The notes under the pieces: generated by a model
The model's database searches: none
What the model was told of the DNA's origin: nothing
The model's input: only the letters and a program-made list of their open reading frames with translations
In this document: positions 12,601 through 24,600 of the stretch, in pieces
How positions within the stretch are numbered: the stretch's first letter is position 1
Layout: every line of letters starts with the position of its first letter
Translations under genes and position numbers: made by a program
Origin: Branchiostoma floridae
Taxonomy: Eukaryota > Chordata > Leptocardii > Amphioxiformes > Branchiostomatidae
NCBI RefSeq assembly: GCF_000003815.2
Contig: NC_049986.1
Span: 23,748,361 to 23,785,667 of the forward strand
DNA: 37,307 bases
Direction: 5' to 3'

Positions 12601-15600
12601 ACAAGAATGACAGGTACGATCAGCTGTTTATCAACAACAATGGCAGGTACGCTCAGCTGTTTGTCAACAACAATGGCAGGTACGCTCAGCTGTTTGTCAA
12701 CAACAATGGCAGGTACGCTCAGCTGTTTGTCGAAATCAATGACAGGTAAGCTCAGCTGTTTGTCAACAAGAATGACAGGTACGATCAGCTGTTTATCAAC
12801 AACAATGGCAGGTACGCTCAGCTGTTTGTCAACAACAATGGCAGGTACGCACAGCTGTTTGTCAACAACAACGACAGGTACGCGCAGCTGTTTGTCAACA
12901 ACAATGACAGGTACGCTCAGCTGTTTGTCAACAATGGCAGGTACGCTCAGCTGTTTGTCAACAACAATGACAGGTACGCTCAGCTGTTTGTCAACAATAA
13001 TGACAGGTACGCTCAGCTGTTTGTCAACAACGACAGGTACGCACAGCTGTTTGTCAACAACAATGGCAGGTACGATCAGCTGTTTGTCAACAACAATGAC
13101 AGGTACGTTCAGCTGTTAGGCAACAGTAATGGCAGGTACGCTCAACTGTTTGTCAACAACAATGGGGTACGCTCAACTGTTTGTCAACAACAATGGGGTA
13201 CGCTCAGCTGTTTGTCAACAACAATGGCAGGTACGCTCAGCTGTTTGTCAACAGCAATGGCAGGTACGCTCAGCTGTTTGTCAACAACAATGGCAGGTAC
13301 GCTCAGCTGTTTGTCAACAGCAATGACAGGTACGCACAGCTGTTTGTCAACAACAATGGCAGGTACGCTCAGCTGTTTGTCAACAACAATGGCAGGTACG
13401 CTCAGCTGTTTGTCAACAACAATGGCAGGTAAGCTCAGATTATCGTTTCAGGTTCAAGCCTTGCACGTACAACGTTATCAAACTGTTCATTTCTGTTCAT
13501 CAGACATTCCCGTTTACAATAGATGAACTTTATTGCGCAACGATCGTACACGGTACAAAGTATGGCATGTATCATATGCATGTTTTGTCCAGTGGTGCCG
13601 ATCATTAGCCTGGTTACCATCCGGATAGTGAGCTCGCTCCGACTGTTCGCTTCTGCTATCACTGGAACAGCAGAGAAGTGACTGTATATAGTGTTTAATG
13701 AACGGCAGGGCTAGAAGCGACTGTATATACTAATATAGTATATAATGAACACCGGAGCGAACTACTTTCCGGATGGTATCCAGGCTAGCCGATCATAGAA
13801 GCTAATTTGCTTGAGTGTGGCACCACTGTGTACTGTATTTTCTCTTTGTTGGAATGAAAAAAAATGATGTCGATTGGAAAAGTTTGAAAAGAAAATGTCT
13901 TCCCGTACCCAGGGAATTTCCCCTTGAGAACTGGCCATTCATCCCCTTCTACACCCTTTTCCCTCGGCTGGAAGAAGTTGCCTACGTGAAGTACACCTAT
14001 TGGAATGTGAAGGTACGTAAATTTCCTGCAGAGCACTTTGCTCAGTAATAAGTAAAACAAGAAATGCTTTTTGAAAAAGCTGGCAACACATCCTGAAAAA
14101 ATGTCCTAGATATTACATCAGTCTAAATAAACATCACAACTTCTCGGATGATGTTAAGATTGTATTGAAATTTGAAAGCAAATGGATTAATGTCAACTGT
14201 GCAGTGCCTTGTTATCTGCCTGGCTGGAATCACATAGTGCTTGATGGGAGTAAAAAGCGCCCTCAAGCGATCCATTGCAGCATCTCCGTAGCATGACCCA
14301 TGCAGCCTCTCAGCCTATCTAATAGTGGTCGTATAGCAACGCAGCCTTCAACAAAAATACAGGCAGATTTATCAAGATTTTCTACGACTTTTCGCTTTAT
14401 GGATGACGTGACCTTACCGACACGTGACTCCAGATGTGGGTCAATGGTCACTGGAAATCTGTACCGACCCCCTCCCTGTTAAATGATGCGATTTTGACGT
14501 ATCATTTTTTAAGTAATTTTGACTTTGCTGCATGTCATGTTTTCAGAAAAAACTTCACCATTTATTTTTAGAAAAAAATATATTGTCAGTGCCATGGCAA
14601 TATTCTAACGCAGTGATAGTATTCGGCTTCTAAGTTAACAAAGCCTATCTGTCAGGGAAATATATATGTTTATCCTAACCTTCATATTCATAGTTAGGAT
14701 ACACCGGGTCTCCAAATAGATCTCTTTGGTATTGTAAGCAATTCATAACTAGGATATAAAAACCTGCTCTACAAAGACATCTCTTCAATGTCACTCACGA
14801 AAGACAGCGGGTGTTGTCTGAACGTTCTGACCGTTTCCAAAATCATACCTAGCTGCTTGATCATTGAGTAACTGCTTTGGGGCGTTATGTGTGATAGTTC
14901 ACAAAGACGCGTCTTTTTTGTCTTGTTTTAGGTCGGAGCGGAGAATGCTGTTTTAAATGAGATGGAGTGCGCGACCAACGGGCAAGTCTTCCGCACACAG
15001 ATAATAGTGAAAGGTACATTTGTAGGAGCAGCTGTTGTTACTTCATTCGTAATAGACTGAGGTATTATCTAGATTTATCTTTCTGTCTCTGCTACCATAG
15101 TATAGTCAGCATTGTCAAGTCTTAGGGCTAGATAGGGGTTAAGTGCTAGACTTTTATGAGCAGTTTGATTTGAATATGTAGGAATACTCCTTTAAGCCTA
15201 CGTACGATTGACTGCCGTGCATATTTCAACAGTTGCGTTGAGACACCCTCATACACAAGGTTGACTATCGCGGCAACGTAAGGCCTTGCCGCGATAGTCA
15301 ACCCGGTGTGGGAGGGTACGTTGAGGAGCAACTGCGGGTGCTGTCCATCTTTGGGAAAAGGACTCGGTGCAAGAAGTTCATACATGCAGTGGAATCATTA
15401 ACAACTCCCCCCCCCCCCCATCACAACATATGGCATGCATTAACTTAAAGATATACAAATTACTTCAGCCTGCCCCATCGGGCGGTTCGGGCGGTTCTGT
15501 GCGGAGCGCTGCCAGTGTTATAACGGAGCCTCATGCCACAGCTTCAACGGGGCGTGCAGGTGCGCCCCAGGCTGGACGGAAAGGAACTGCAACACAGGTA

Positions 15601-18600
15601 GGTACCTTAGACCTAGGAAAAACGATGTGTTCCTCGTTACCTTAACATCCAGTCCATTCTGTCCCATGCTTGGTTTGTCTTATGCTCACCTCCAGTAAGA
15701 CTGTTAGATACAATCATCGCTAACATGTTTTTATTTCCATGCTTATATAAAAAGGCGAACAAGTGCACTGAGGCCCCATGCCTTGCCCTGTGAAGCAGAT
15801 GCTATGGCAAACATAAAATTCTGTTTGACCAGGGATGCTATTAGGCCATATGTGACCACAGGTTGGTTTTTGAGAACAGGTAAAAACTAATGCGCGCGCG
15901 GATGTCATTCATGAAATATTCCAGTTAGGCCAAAAGCCAAGCTAAACTTTTTTCCACATTCGTGTCAGAAACCCTTATATAAATAGTGTACCTCTACCTA
16001 ACTAGAATGATATGGTACGTATATTTTGTCACTGTTAAAAGAGCATCGTTATAATAATAATAATAATAATAATCACCAGGTGTATTTTGCCAGCCAGTGT
16101 GTACCCAATTTATGAGCAATGAGGCTGATTAACGTGGTCGAGGCACCTCCTCGAGCACGGGACCCCCGTTTTACGTCCCTCCCGGAAGACGATTTCGTGG
16201 AAAGCTTCGCGAGGCTACAGCAATCCGGACGTCCTTGGTTGGTCTCCCATCCAAGTACTATCCGGACCGCGCGTTGCTTAACTTCCGAGATCGAGGGATC
16301 GGGTTACCAACGCGCCACGCGGCCGTATGACATACAATATTGCGATAGAATATAACTCTTCCCATTTCTGCTCCACAGCACACCCGGAAGTGCGCATCAG
16401 TCCATCAGACGACGAACTGGACGACTTGCGGTACGGACAGGAACTGCAGCTCACATGCACGGCCTACAACATTGACGTCACCGACATCACGTGGTCCTTC
16501 CATGGTGGTGACGTTTATCCCGACTTTCTGAACGTAACAAATAGCCAAAAGTAAGTTTCTTTTGTGAAATTGTTCAGATATAGTCATATGATATCATGTA
16601 ATACGACACTGAACGTTTCACTCAAAGCTAAAAGACGCAAGGATCATTTTTATCTACCTTGTACGCTGACAGCTTTTTTTAGTGTTGAGAAACAAACAAA
16701 AACATTTTATCTGAGATCTTCAAACGATTTACCATCTGAAACGTAAGCAAGTGTGAGACATTACTGGTTGTATAAAAGACAACAGAATTATGTTCTACTG
16801 ACGTGATGACATTGTTTTCAAAAATTTTACCATCCAAATAGCTTTAACTGAGTTTCGAAAGCTTAAACAGTTTTGTTCCTCCGTTCTCAGTTTTTCTGTT
16901 CTACACATCAACTCCCTGATGCCCGAGCACGAGGGGCACGTGACCTGTGAGGCACTCACTAGGGATGGGGCAAAGTACAACGACATGGTGGACATTATGA
17001 TATCAGGTACCGGTTGTTACATTGATAAATGTGTCTGTTGGGTGTGCCGTTGCGTCTGTACAGGCACGTCCAACAGATACAGTTCAGTATTCCACTCATT
17101 CATTCATTCATTCATTCATTCATTCATTCATTCATTCATTCATTCATTCATTCACTCACGCACTCACTCACTCATTCTCGCTCGCTCACTCACTCACTCA
17201 CTCGCTCACTCACTCACTCACTCACTCATTCGCTCGTACGTTCAGTCGCTCACTCACTCACGCTATCTATCTATGTTATATATACGTCACTCACTCACTC
17301 ACTCACTCACTCACTCACTCACTCCACTCGCTCGCTCGCTCACTCACTCACTCGCTCACTCACTCACTCATTCGCTCGTACGTTCAGTCGCTCACTCACT
17401 CACGCTATCTATCTATGTTATATATACGTCACTCACTCACTCACTCATTCACTCACTCACTCACTCCACTCGCTCACTCACTCACTCACTCACTCGCTCA
17501 CTCACTCGCTCACTCACTCACTCATTCGCTCGTACGTTCAGTCGCTCACTCACTCACTCCACTCGCTCGCTCACTCACTCACACTCTCACTCACTCATTC
17601 GCTCACTCCACTCGCTCGCTCACTCACTCACTCACTCAGTCATTCGCTCGTACGTTCAGTCGCTCGCTCACTCGCTCACTCACTCACTCACTCACTCACT
17701 CACTCATTCGCTCGTACGTTCAGTCGCTCACTCACTCACTCACTCACTCACTCACCCACTCACTCATTCGCTCGCACTTTCAGTCGCTCACTCACTCACT
17801 CACTCCACTCGCTCGCTCACTCACTCACACTCTCACTCACTCATTCGCTCACTCCACTCGCTCGCTCACTCACTCACTCACTCAGTCATTCGCTCGTACG
17901 TTCAGTCGCTCGCTCACTCACTCACTCACTCACTCACCAACACTCACTCACTCACTCACTCACTCTATCTATGTTATATATTGCTATAATTCAATATTGA
18001 AACATTCCAGGTTGTGAGGATAACCTGTACGGCGAGCTCTGCGACCAGGTCTGTAACTGTACCGAGCTGGAGACCTGTAACCGGACCCTGGGCTGCGTCT
18101 GTCAGGGGGAGGGGTGTCCGGGTGAGTCAAAGTTATGGATTTTGTTTTAACTGAACATTCAGTTTAAGACTACAGAATGGTCTTTTTCCTACTACTGATG
18201 ACCGGAACAACGGTCGCTATGTACTGAATGACCAATAAACTGGTTTACGTACCGACTGATAAGTATCTAATTCCAGCTCAAAAAAGAACAAGAAACCTGC
18301 CCTCAAGTACCAGAGTTACCAACTTAGGATTGATGTGTTCAAAAATTCGTACTTTCCCAGAACTATCGTAGAGTGGAATTTGTTATCACAAGTACAGAAG
18401 GGGCATCTTCTCTCGGTAGTTTTAAAGAACGCTTGCAAATAGATGTGCAAAAGTCAGTTGTAATGAGTCGTTCGGTGTAATATAACCAGCTGCTGCCAAG
18501 CCGCGTGCCTGCGAAGCTGGTGTGTTACGCCGAACGGCAGTTATACCGGCTATATAGATACAGATACAGTCCAATGGCTAGGAAAACTCAACCAGTTCCT

Positions 18601-21600
18601 TTGAACGAGCGCGACGAACAGTGGATAAAAAAGTCCTGTTCTGCAAGACCTTTTATATTGCAGTATTAAATTTGAATGTGCGGCAAACGCCGACTTAAAA
18701 GACCTGTAATTTCCTACATTTTCACTACCTATGATTGTGAAGTTCCTCATAATAGCATCTATTAGAGAATCTATTGGATAATAAACGTCAATAGACCCTT
18801 TTCCAGAAACGGCACGCAAACATATACACATGGCGATTCATATACACAGAGCTAAGTACAGCATTACCTTTTCCCGAAAGAACCAGACTCCCTCCTCCTG
18901 ACCATGAGCCTGTCAGCAACCGGGTTGATTCTCCTCCTGCTCGGCGCCATCTTCCTGCTCCACAGGCACAACAACAGGCTGCGGGTCGGCAACATCGACG
19001 ATCCGGAAGTCTTCCAACTCGGACAGAACCTGAAGGTACCTGAAGAAATTCTTCCGTATGACCAAAGTTAGAAGTTGCCAGATTCGAATCAATTTTTAAT
19101 ATGAACTACACAATAAAACAATTTCATTGCCAAATATTCATTGTCAGTAAGTCAATGACTCAACCAACAATTTTTCGGTTTTGTAACACAAATGTCCTTA
19201 ATTACTTTTCAAAGTTGAAGTCTTCATTACAATATATCCACTTCACATTGCTAGTACAAACACTAGTCTTTTACCCTGGTCTTGTCAACTTGGAATCAAC
19301 TTGACATGGACAAGTATTATTTGACAATTAAAACAATAACAACTAAGCGAATACTAAACTAGAAAGGCCGACATTTGCTTGAGAGCAAATACAGCATATT
19401 TCAGCCATCTCCTTCCCCAAGCAACAATGGACTATTCCAAAATCACCCATGTGCAAAAATGGAACTCTTCTGCTTAAGATGACTAAGCATCCTAAGCTAC
19501 TAATTACACGTATGAGCAAAAATGAATCGTACAACCCCCTTCCCTGCAAGAATGGACTCAAGTGCACCCAATGTAGAAGGGTAAGATAGACCAGTCCAAA
19601 AACACTTCCGCTAAGAAATGGAATTTTGAATCATCAGCCGTCCAAAACTGAATTTGAAAGAAATCCCCCCCCTTTGCAAGAATGGACTCTACCTGTTATA
19701 CCCCTGTGCAAAGTGGAGCGATCCAAAAATACATCCGCTAAAATAGGACTTTGACATAATCACCAAAGTCCAGAAATACATGGCCTTTTCTATAATAAGC
19801 AACCCAGTCCAAAACTGAATTTTTTTAATAGTCCCCTGTGCATGAATGGACTCATCCATATTACATCAGGCTTGCTGATTGGCTGCCGAATCCTCAGGTA
19901 CAGTCTTCAGGTGGGGTCAAGTTCCATTCAACAAATGGAATTCGGAATCATCACCCATGTCCAAAAATGAATTTTTTAAAAATCCCCCCTATGTGCAAAA
20001 ATGGACTGTCCCAGCAGTAGCCTTATGTCAAGTGGATCAGTGCAAAAACACTTCCGCTAAAAAAAGCATTGGCATTATCACCAAAGTCTTAAAGTAAATT
20101 TTAAAAAACACCCCCTGACCAACAATGGACTCTTCCAGCAAAATAACCTTGCTCATTGGCTAATAATTAATTAGATTTACCTTGTCCCCCCAACCACCTG
20201 GAGGAACATGGACTAGGTAGGTATGTAGATGATTGGATCTACCAGAAACACCTGTGGCTTCCAGAATGACCTAGAGGTCGTTGACCTCGGCACTTCCACC
20301 TCACAAATCCAAAATTCTCCCACAAAAACCTCCATAATGAGCCATTTTGAAGTGATTTATACCAAATATTATGCATGGATCCTTTGAATAAGTACCTAGG
20401 GCACCTCTGTGCTAAATTTCAGGTCATTTGGATATAATACCATGGTACAGGGGGCCTAAATATAAAGTTGTGGTCCAAAAATTGCAATAAAACCTCAATA
20501 AAATCATTTTAGAAGCAGATATGAATAAAATGAAAAAAACATCTAAGGGTATTGGCCCACTCTACCCTTGTGCCAAATTTCAAGTCATTCGGTCCAGGAA
20601 CGACGGAGTTGATTCGATTTGAAGATTTGACAGGAGAAAGAAAGAAAGAAAGAAGAAAGAAACATTACGAATACAATATATTTCACCATACCTATGGTAT
20701 GGCTGAAATATAAAAATGGCAAAAAATCCCAAAATGACTCATTTTATAAGTGCTCTATGAAGAAAGTGTTGATGGAATCCTGTTGTCATATGTCCAATTT
20801 ACCTTTCTGCCAAATTTCAGGTGATTTGGTTTACATACAAGGGCAAAGAAGCCAAAAATATACATTTTTAGTCAAAAATGGCTGAAAACCCCAAAATAAC
20901 TAATTTTTGAAGTCATCTATGAAGAAAGTGTCAATGGGGTCCTGTGAGCATATGTTCAATGCACCTCTGTACCAAATTTCAGGTCATTAGGTTTTCATAC
21001 AAGGGTATAGGAGCCAAAAATATACATTTTTTGTCAAAAATGGCCAAAAAGCCTAAAATAACTCATTTTTGGAGTAAACAATGAATAAAGCATTGATGGA
21101 GTTCTGTGGCCATATGTCAAACGCACCTATGTACCAAATTTCATGTCATTTGGTTTTAATACAAGGGCATAGGAGCCAAAAATATACATTTTTAGTCAAA
21201 AATGGCCAAAAACCCTAAAATAACTCATTTTTTAAGCGATCTATGAAGAAAGTGTCGATGGTTTTCTGTGCTCATATGTTTAATGCACCTCTGTACCAAA
21301 TTTCAGGTCATTAGCTTGTAATACCAGGGCACAGGGGCCCAAAATATACATATTTTATCTAAAAATGACCAAAAACCCTAAATATCATAAATTCTAAGGC
21401 CTCTATCAAGAAAGTGAATAAAACGCCTGGGGGTATTTGCTACTTCTACCACCCTGCCAAATTTCAGCTCATTTGGCCCAAAAATGAAAAAGTTGAATCC
21501 ATTTGAAGATTTGACAGGAGGAGAACGAAAGGAAAAACAATATATTGCATCCCATACTATGTATGGGGATTGCAATATAACTAGAAAGGCCGACATTTGC

Positions 21601-24600
21601 TTAGGAGCAAATACAGCATATTGCAATCCATCTTCATCCTTGAAATAATCCTAAAACTCAACAATTTGAAGAAATGTTTGCTCAAAGGGAAAATGAAGTA
21701 CTGTGGGCACTTGTCCTACACACCTTCATGCCGAATTTTAGGTCATTTGGTTTCAATATAAGGGCATAGGAGCCAAAAATAAACATTTTTTAGTTAAAAA
21801 TGGCTGAAAATCCCCAAATAACTCATTTCATAAGTGGCCTCTATGAAGAAAGTGTTGATGGGGTCCTATTGTCATATGTCCAATTTACCTTTGTACCAAA
21901 TTTCAGGTCATTTGGTTTACATACAAGGGCATAGAAGCCAAAAATATACATTTTTAGTCAAAAATGACCAAAAAACCCCAAAATAACTCATTTTTGAGTG
22001 ATCTTGAAGAAAGTGTCAATGGGGTCATGTGAGCATATGTTCAATGCACCTCTGTACCAAATTTCAGGTCATTTGGTTTCTATACAAGGGCATGGGAGCA
22101 AAAAAATATACATTTTTAGTCAAAAATGGCCAAAAACCCTAAAATAACTCATTTTTGGAGTAAACAATGAATAAAGTGTTGATGGGGTCCTGTTGTCATA
22201 TGTCCAATTTACCTTTGTACCAAATTTCAGGTCATTTGGTTTACATACTAGGGCATAGAAGCCAAAAATAGACATTTTTAGTCAAAAATGACCAAAACCC
22301 CCAAAATAACTCATTTTTGAAGTGATCTATAAAGAAAGTGTTGATAGTTTTCTGTGCTCATATGTCCAATGCACCTCTGTACCAAATTTCAGGTCATTAG
22401 CTTGTAATACCAGGGCACAGGGGCCCAAAATATACAAATGTTGTCTAAAAATGACCAAAAACCCTAAATATCATAAATTCTAAGGCCTCTATCAAAAAAG
22501 TGAAAAAAACACCTGGGGGTATTTGCTATTTCTACCACCCTGCCAAATTTCATCTCATTTGATCCAAAAATGAAAAAGTTGAATCAACTTGAAGATTTTG
22601 ACAGGAGAAGAAGAAACTCAGCAAAAACAATATATTGCAATCCCATACTATGTATGGATTGCAATATAATTACGAATACAATATATTTCACCATACCTAT
22701 GGTATGGCTGAAATATAATAAATGTAACGCCCACTGTTTAGGCCCTGATGCCACCTGCAGAAAAAATAAGTCTAATTCTCTTCGTATGTGATCAAGGATG
22801 TTATAAGTTTATCAGACGTTCAAACAACACTGTGGTTGAATCTCCAGGCGCTGGTTCCGCTCACAGAAGGCTCCTCGTCAGGCAGTATCGACATGGAGCT
22901 GCTGAAGGAACGGGAGATCCACAGGAGCAGGCTGCAGGGCGGACAGATCCTGGGAGAGGGCGCTTTTGGACATGTAGTCAAGGCAACGCTGACACAACCT
23001 GAAGACGAATATGTAGTGGTAGCTGTCAAGAAACTCAAAGGTAAATCCTTATCGCTATTACTTGAAGATGACAATTATAGTTGATGTGGTCTTCTAAGTA
23101 ATACTGGCAGGACGTTCCTGTCTTTACCTTAGTGTTCATTGTTCGTCATGTATTGTAATTGTTAATTTTTTTATAGTCTTTTTGTCATTACCCATCTAAC
23201 AATTGTATAAATCAGTGTTATTCAGCTTGTTTTGTACACGCGGCGAGGCTGATCAAACTATTAAAAACTAGAAAGGCCGACATTTGCTTGAGAGCAAATA
23301 CAGCATATTTCAGCCATAATGCAACAATAGGCCTTGAGGTCGTTGGCCATTGGAAAATGACCCCAAAAAATCCCAAATATATCATTTTAAAGTGTTCCAT
23401 GCCAAAAATTATACATGGTCATTTGGATAAATATCTAGAGCACCGCTTAACCAAATTTCGGGTCATTTGGTTGTAAAACGAGGGAACAGGAGCCAAAAAT
23501 GTCCAATTTTTGTCCAAAAACGGCCATAAAATCGCAATATTTAGCATTAGGTTGTACTGTATGGAAAAACTGTTATTGAATTCATGCACACATAATTGAA
23601 GGGCACTTTTATACCAAATTTCAGGTCATTTGGTTGTAAAACGAGGGTACAGGAGGCAAAAATGTGCTTTTTTTGTCAAAAAATGGCCAAAAATCGCAAA
23701 ATTAAGCATTTTGTTCTACCGTATGCCAAAACTGTTATTAAATCTGGGTGGGCATATGATCAGGGCACCTCTGTACCAAATTTCATGTCATTCGGCTTTA
23801 ATACCAGGGCACAGGAGCCCGAAATATACATAAAAATTGACAAAAAACTCAATAAAATCATTTTGAAGGCAGATATGAAAAAAATGGAAAAAACACCTGA
23901 GGGTATTGGCTTACTCTACCTTTGTGCCAAATTTCAAGTCAATCGGTTTAAAAATGGCGGAGTTGATTCGATTTGAAGATTTGACAGGAGAAAGAAAGAA
24001 AGAAAGAAACATTACGAATACAATATATTTCACCATACCTATGGTATGGCTGAAATATAACTATCAAACTATTAAAAAGTGGTCGATCAATTATATCAAC
24101 TAGACTAGTACTGAATGTAAGTTCATCTGTGACGGTAGTTAACATAATGATACAATTTGTAAGACTTTATATCCGTACACAAATAAAGCGCTTACCAACA
24201 ATTCCGTTCAGGAAGTGCGACTTAGGTTTTGGGTCATTACAACTTGAGAAGGATCAGAGGACTGATGGAAAGCTTGTTGGTAAGCGCTTTATTTTGTGTA
24301 CGGATATAAAGTCTTTGAAATAGTTTCATTATAGACTAGTACTGATCTAAAACGCTACAAAAAACGTGTATTGTGAAATTCGTCAGCCTTTTTGTTTGAT
24401 CTGACAATCTACCTGTTGGCTGAGGTCTGGTTATTTACTTTTTTTACATGTATGCACTGATGGATTTCAATCCAGACGATGATGACCCCCAGGCCAGACA
24501 GGCCCTTTTGAGGGAGACCTGCATCATGTTGTTGTGCGGTAACCATGACAACGTCATCGGGCTGAAAGGCATCTGTTTTAGAGACGGTTAGTACAACTTC

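Noticed and set aside
11461-13437. CRISPR array
   Set aside because: Regular 33-bp period but units are directly joined without spacers, in an animal gene intron.
11330-13526. Long frames on both strands in the 33-bp array
   Set aside because: A repeat unit that is a multiple of three opens frames by itself. Only the frame continuing exon 7 has biological support.
16919-18017. Three overlapping 320-360 codon frames rich in Thr-His-Ser-Leu
   Set aside because: They arise from the (TCAC)n array in all three phases and run over real RTK exon 12; no protein-like composition.
19359-24062. Hammerhead ribozyme or Penelope-type element
   Set aside because: No CTGATGA...GAAA core near the hairpins and no GIY-YIG or RT coding sequence. 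Helitron also rejected for now because of the 16-bp target duplication.
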